From assembly GCA_002732675.1 (NCBI GenBank), contig NVRR01000052.1:1-14188 (forward strand): a DNA stretch of 14,188 nucleotides. The letters are read 5' to 3'. This DNA comes from Sneathiella sp. GTDB taxonomy: Bacteria; Pseudomonadota; Alphaproteobacteria; Sneathiellales; Sneathiellaceae. Shown piece after piece: positions 13,817 through 14,188 of the stretch (positions are counted from its first letter, which is position 1; every line of letters begins with the position of its first letter). The translations under genes and the position numbers were made by a program. Under the pieces are notes generated by a model that was given only the letters and a program-made list of their open reading frames with translations, was not told where the DNA came from and did no database searches.

Positions 13817-14188
13817 ATGGATTCAGTCACACAATTTGTCCTTGGCGCCAGTATTTCAGGCGCCCTGCTCGGCCCGCGCATTGGTGCGAAGTCGCTTTTG
13901 ATTGGCGGCCTCGTCGCCACCTTGCCTGATCTCGACAGTTTTATCCCGCTTGACAACGCCATTGACAACATGACCTATCACCGCGGGTTCAGTCATTCAA
14001 TTATCGTCCAGACGCTGATCACCCCAGTTGTCGCCTTTATCATCGGGAAAATCATCCCATCCGTTTGGGAGGACAAAAAACGGGTTTTCCTGACAGTCTG
14101 GCTCGTGCTTGTCACCCATAGCCTGCTGGATTCGCTCACCACCTATGGCACACAGATTTTCTGGCCGCTCAACGTCGGCCCGCCCGTC
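13817..14188 (+). CDS. YdjM/DUF457-type membrane-bound metal-dependent hydrolase, 5' part
   Basis: The frame is open from ATG 13817 to the window edge (124 codons), with the C-terminus outside. It fits the DUF457/YdjM family of inner-membrane proteins with conserved metal-ligand-like residues: LPDLDS (Asp38, Asp40), HRGFSHS (His55, His60) and THSLLDSLTTYG (His101, Asp105). Hydrophobic helices lie around 8-32, 62-80 and 89-104. These proteins are annotated as putative metal-dependent hydrolases; E. coli YdjM is induced in the SOS response, but no clear LexA site is seen here. AAAGGG (13805-13810) is a fair ribosome binding site, 6 nt before the start. The biochemical role of the family is unproven. 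Confidence 0.85.
   Translation, partial: MDSVTQFVLGASISGALLGPRIGAKSLLIGGLVATLPDLDSFIPLDNAIDNMTYHRGFSHSIIVQTLITPVVAFIIGKIIPSVWEDKKRVFLTVWLVLVTHSLLDSLTTYGTQIFWPLNVGPPV

Overview
The window reads as a chromosomal segment of a free-living, Gram-negative bacterium, most likely an alphaproteobacterium. The supporting signs are a tandem double cold-shock protein, a CaiB/BaiF CoA-transferase, heptosyltransferase and MsbA-type lipid A genes, Tat and Sec signal peptides, and short gaps with frequent strand switches. Base composition is moderate-GC and even. I see no transposase, integrase, tRNA, rRNA, CRISPR array or phage gene, so this looks like ordinary chromosome. The taxonomic call is inference from gene content only.

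Left part (1-4188): the 5' two thirds or less of a secreted sorbosone/PQQ-type sugar dehydrogenase runs off the left edge on the minus strand. Divergent from it is a class I glutamine amidotransferase domain protein, whose 3' end overlaps a convergent family III CoA-transferase by 23 bp. Next on the minus strand come a double cold-shock-domain protein, with a perfect FNR/FixK-type box in its upstream region, and a CPxC peroxiredoxin-like protein. A GC-rich hairpin follows the stop codon of the latter.

Middle part (4189-9749): a 28-bp imperfect palindrome and a long hairpin lie between the peroxiredoxin and cobT. CobT (nucleotide-loop assembly of cobalamin) faces a CobC-like histidine phosphatase two bases away. 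The phosphatase is the second gene of a probable two-gene minus-strand operon whose first gene encodes an exported, cysteine-free relative of the sulfite-oxidase molybdopterin domain. A family 9 glycosyltransferase (heptosyltransferase type) then converges on an MsbA-like ABC exporter, consistent with LPS core synthesis and lipid A export. The msbA terminator appears to lie inside the last codons of the glycosyltransferase gene.

Right part (9750-14188): an HcaT-like MFS transporter is divergent from a Tat-exported nitroreductase-like protein. That gene overlaps a MarR-family regulator by ATGA, and the regulator converges on an EamA-type exporter. The MFS/nitroreductase intergenic region holds a well-spaced sigma-70 promoter, a 24-bp palindrome covering its -10 box, and a CRP-like palindrome just upstream of its -35 box. 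Together these suggest an autoregulated compound-response module. The window ends inside a YdjM/DUF457-type membrane protein gene.

No gene-free stretch exceeds about 250 bases. The three longest gaps (2650-2869, 3368-3633, 4171-4417) are covered by the regulatory entries and rejected items. I see no clearly new multi-gene system. The best leads are the MarR/nitroreductase/MFS control region, the palindrome upstream of the peroxiredoxin, the FNR box in front of the cold-shock gene, and the cysteine-free molybdopterin-fold protein paired with a phosphatase.
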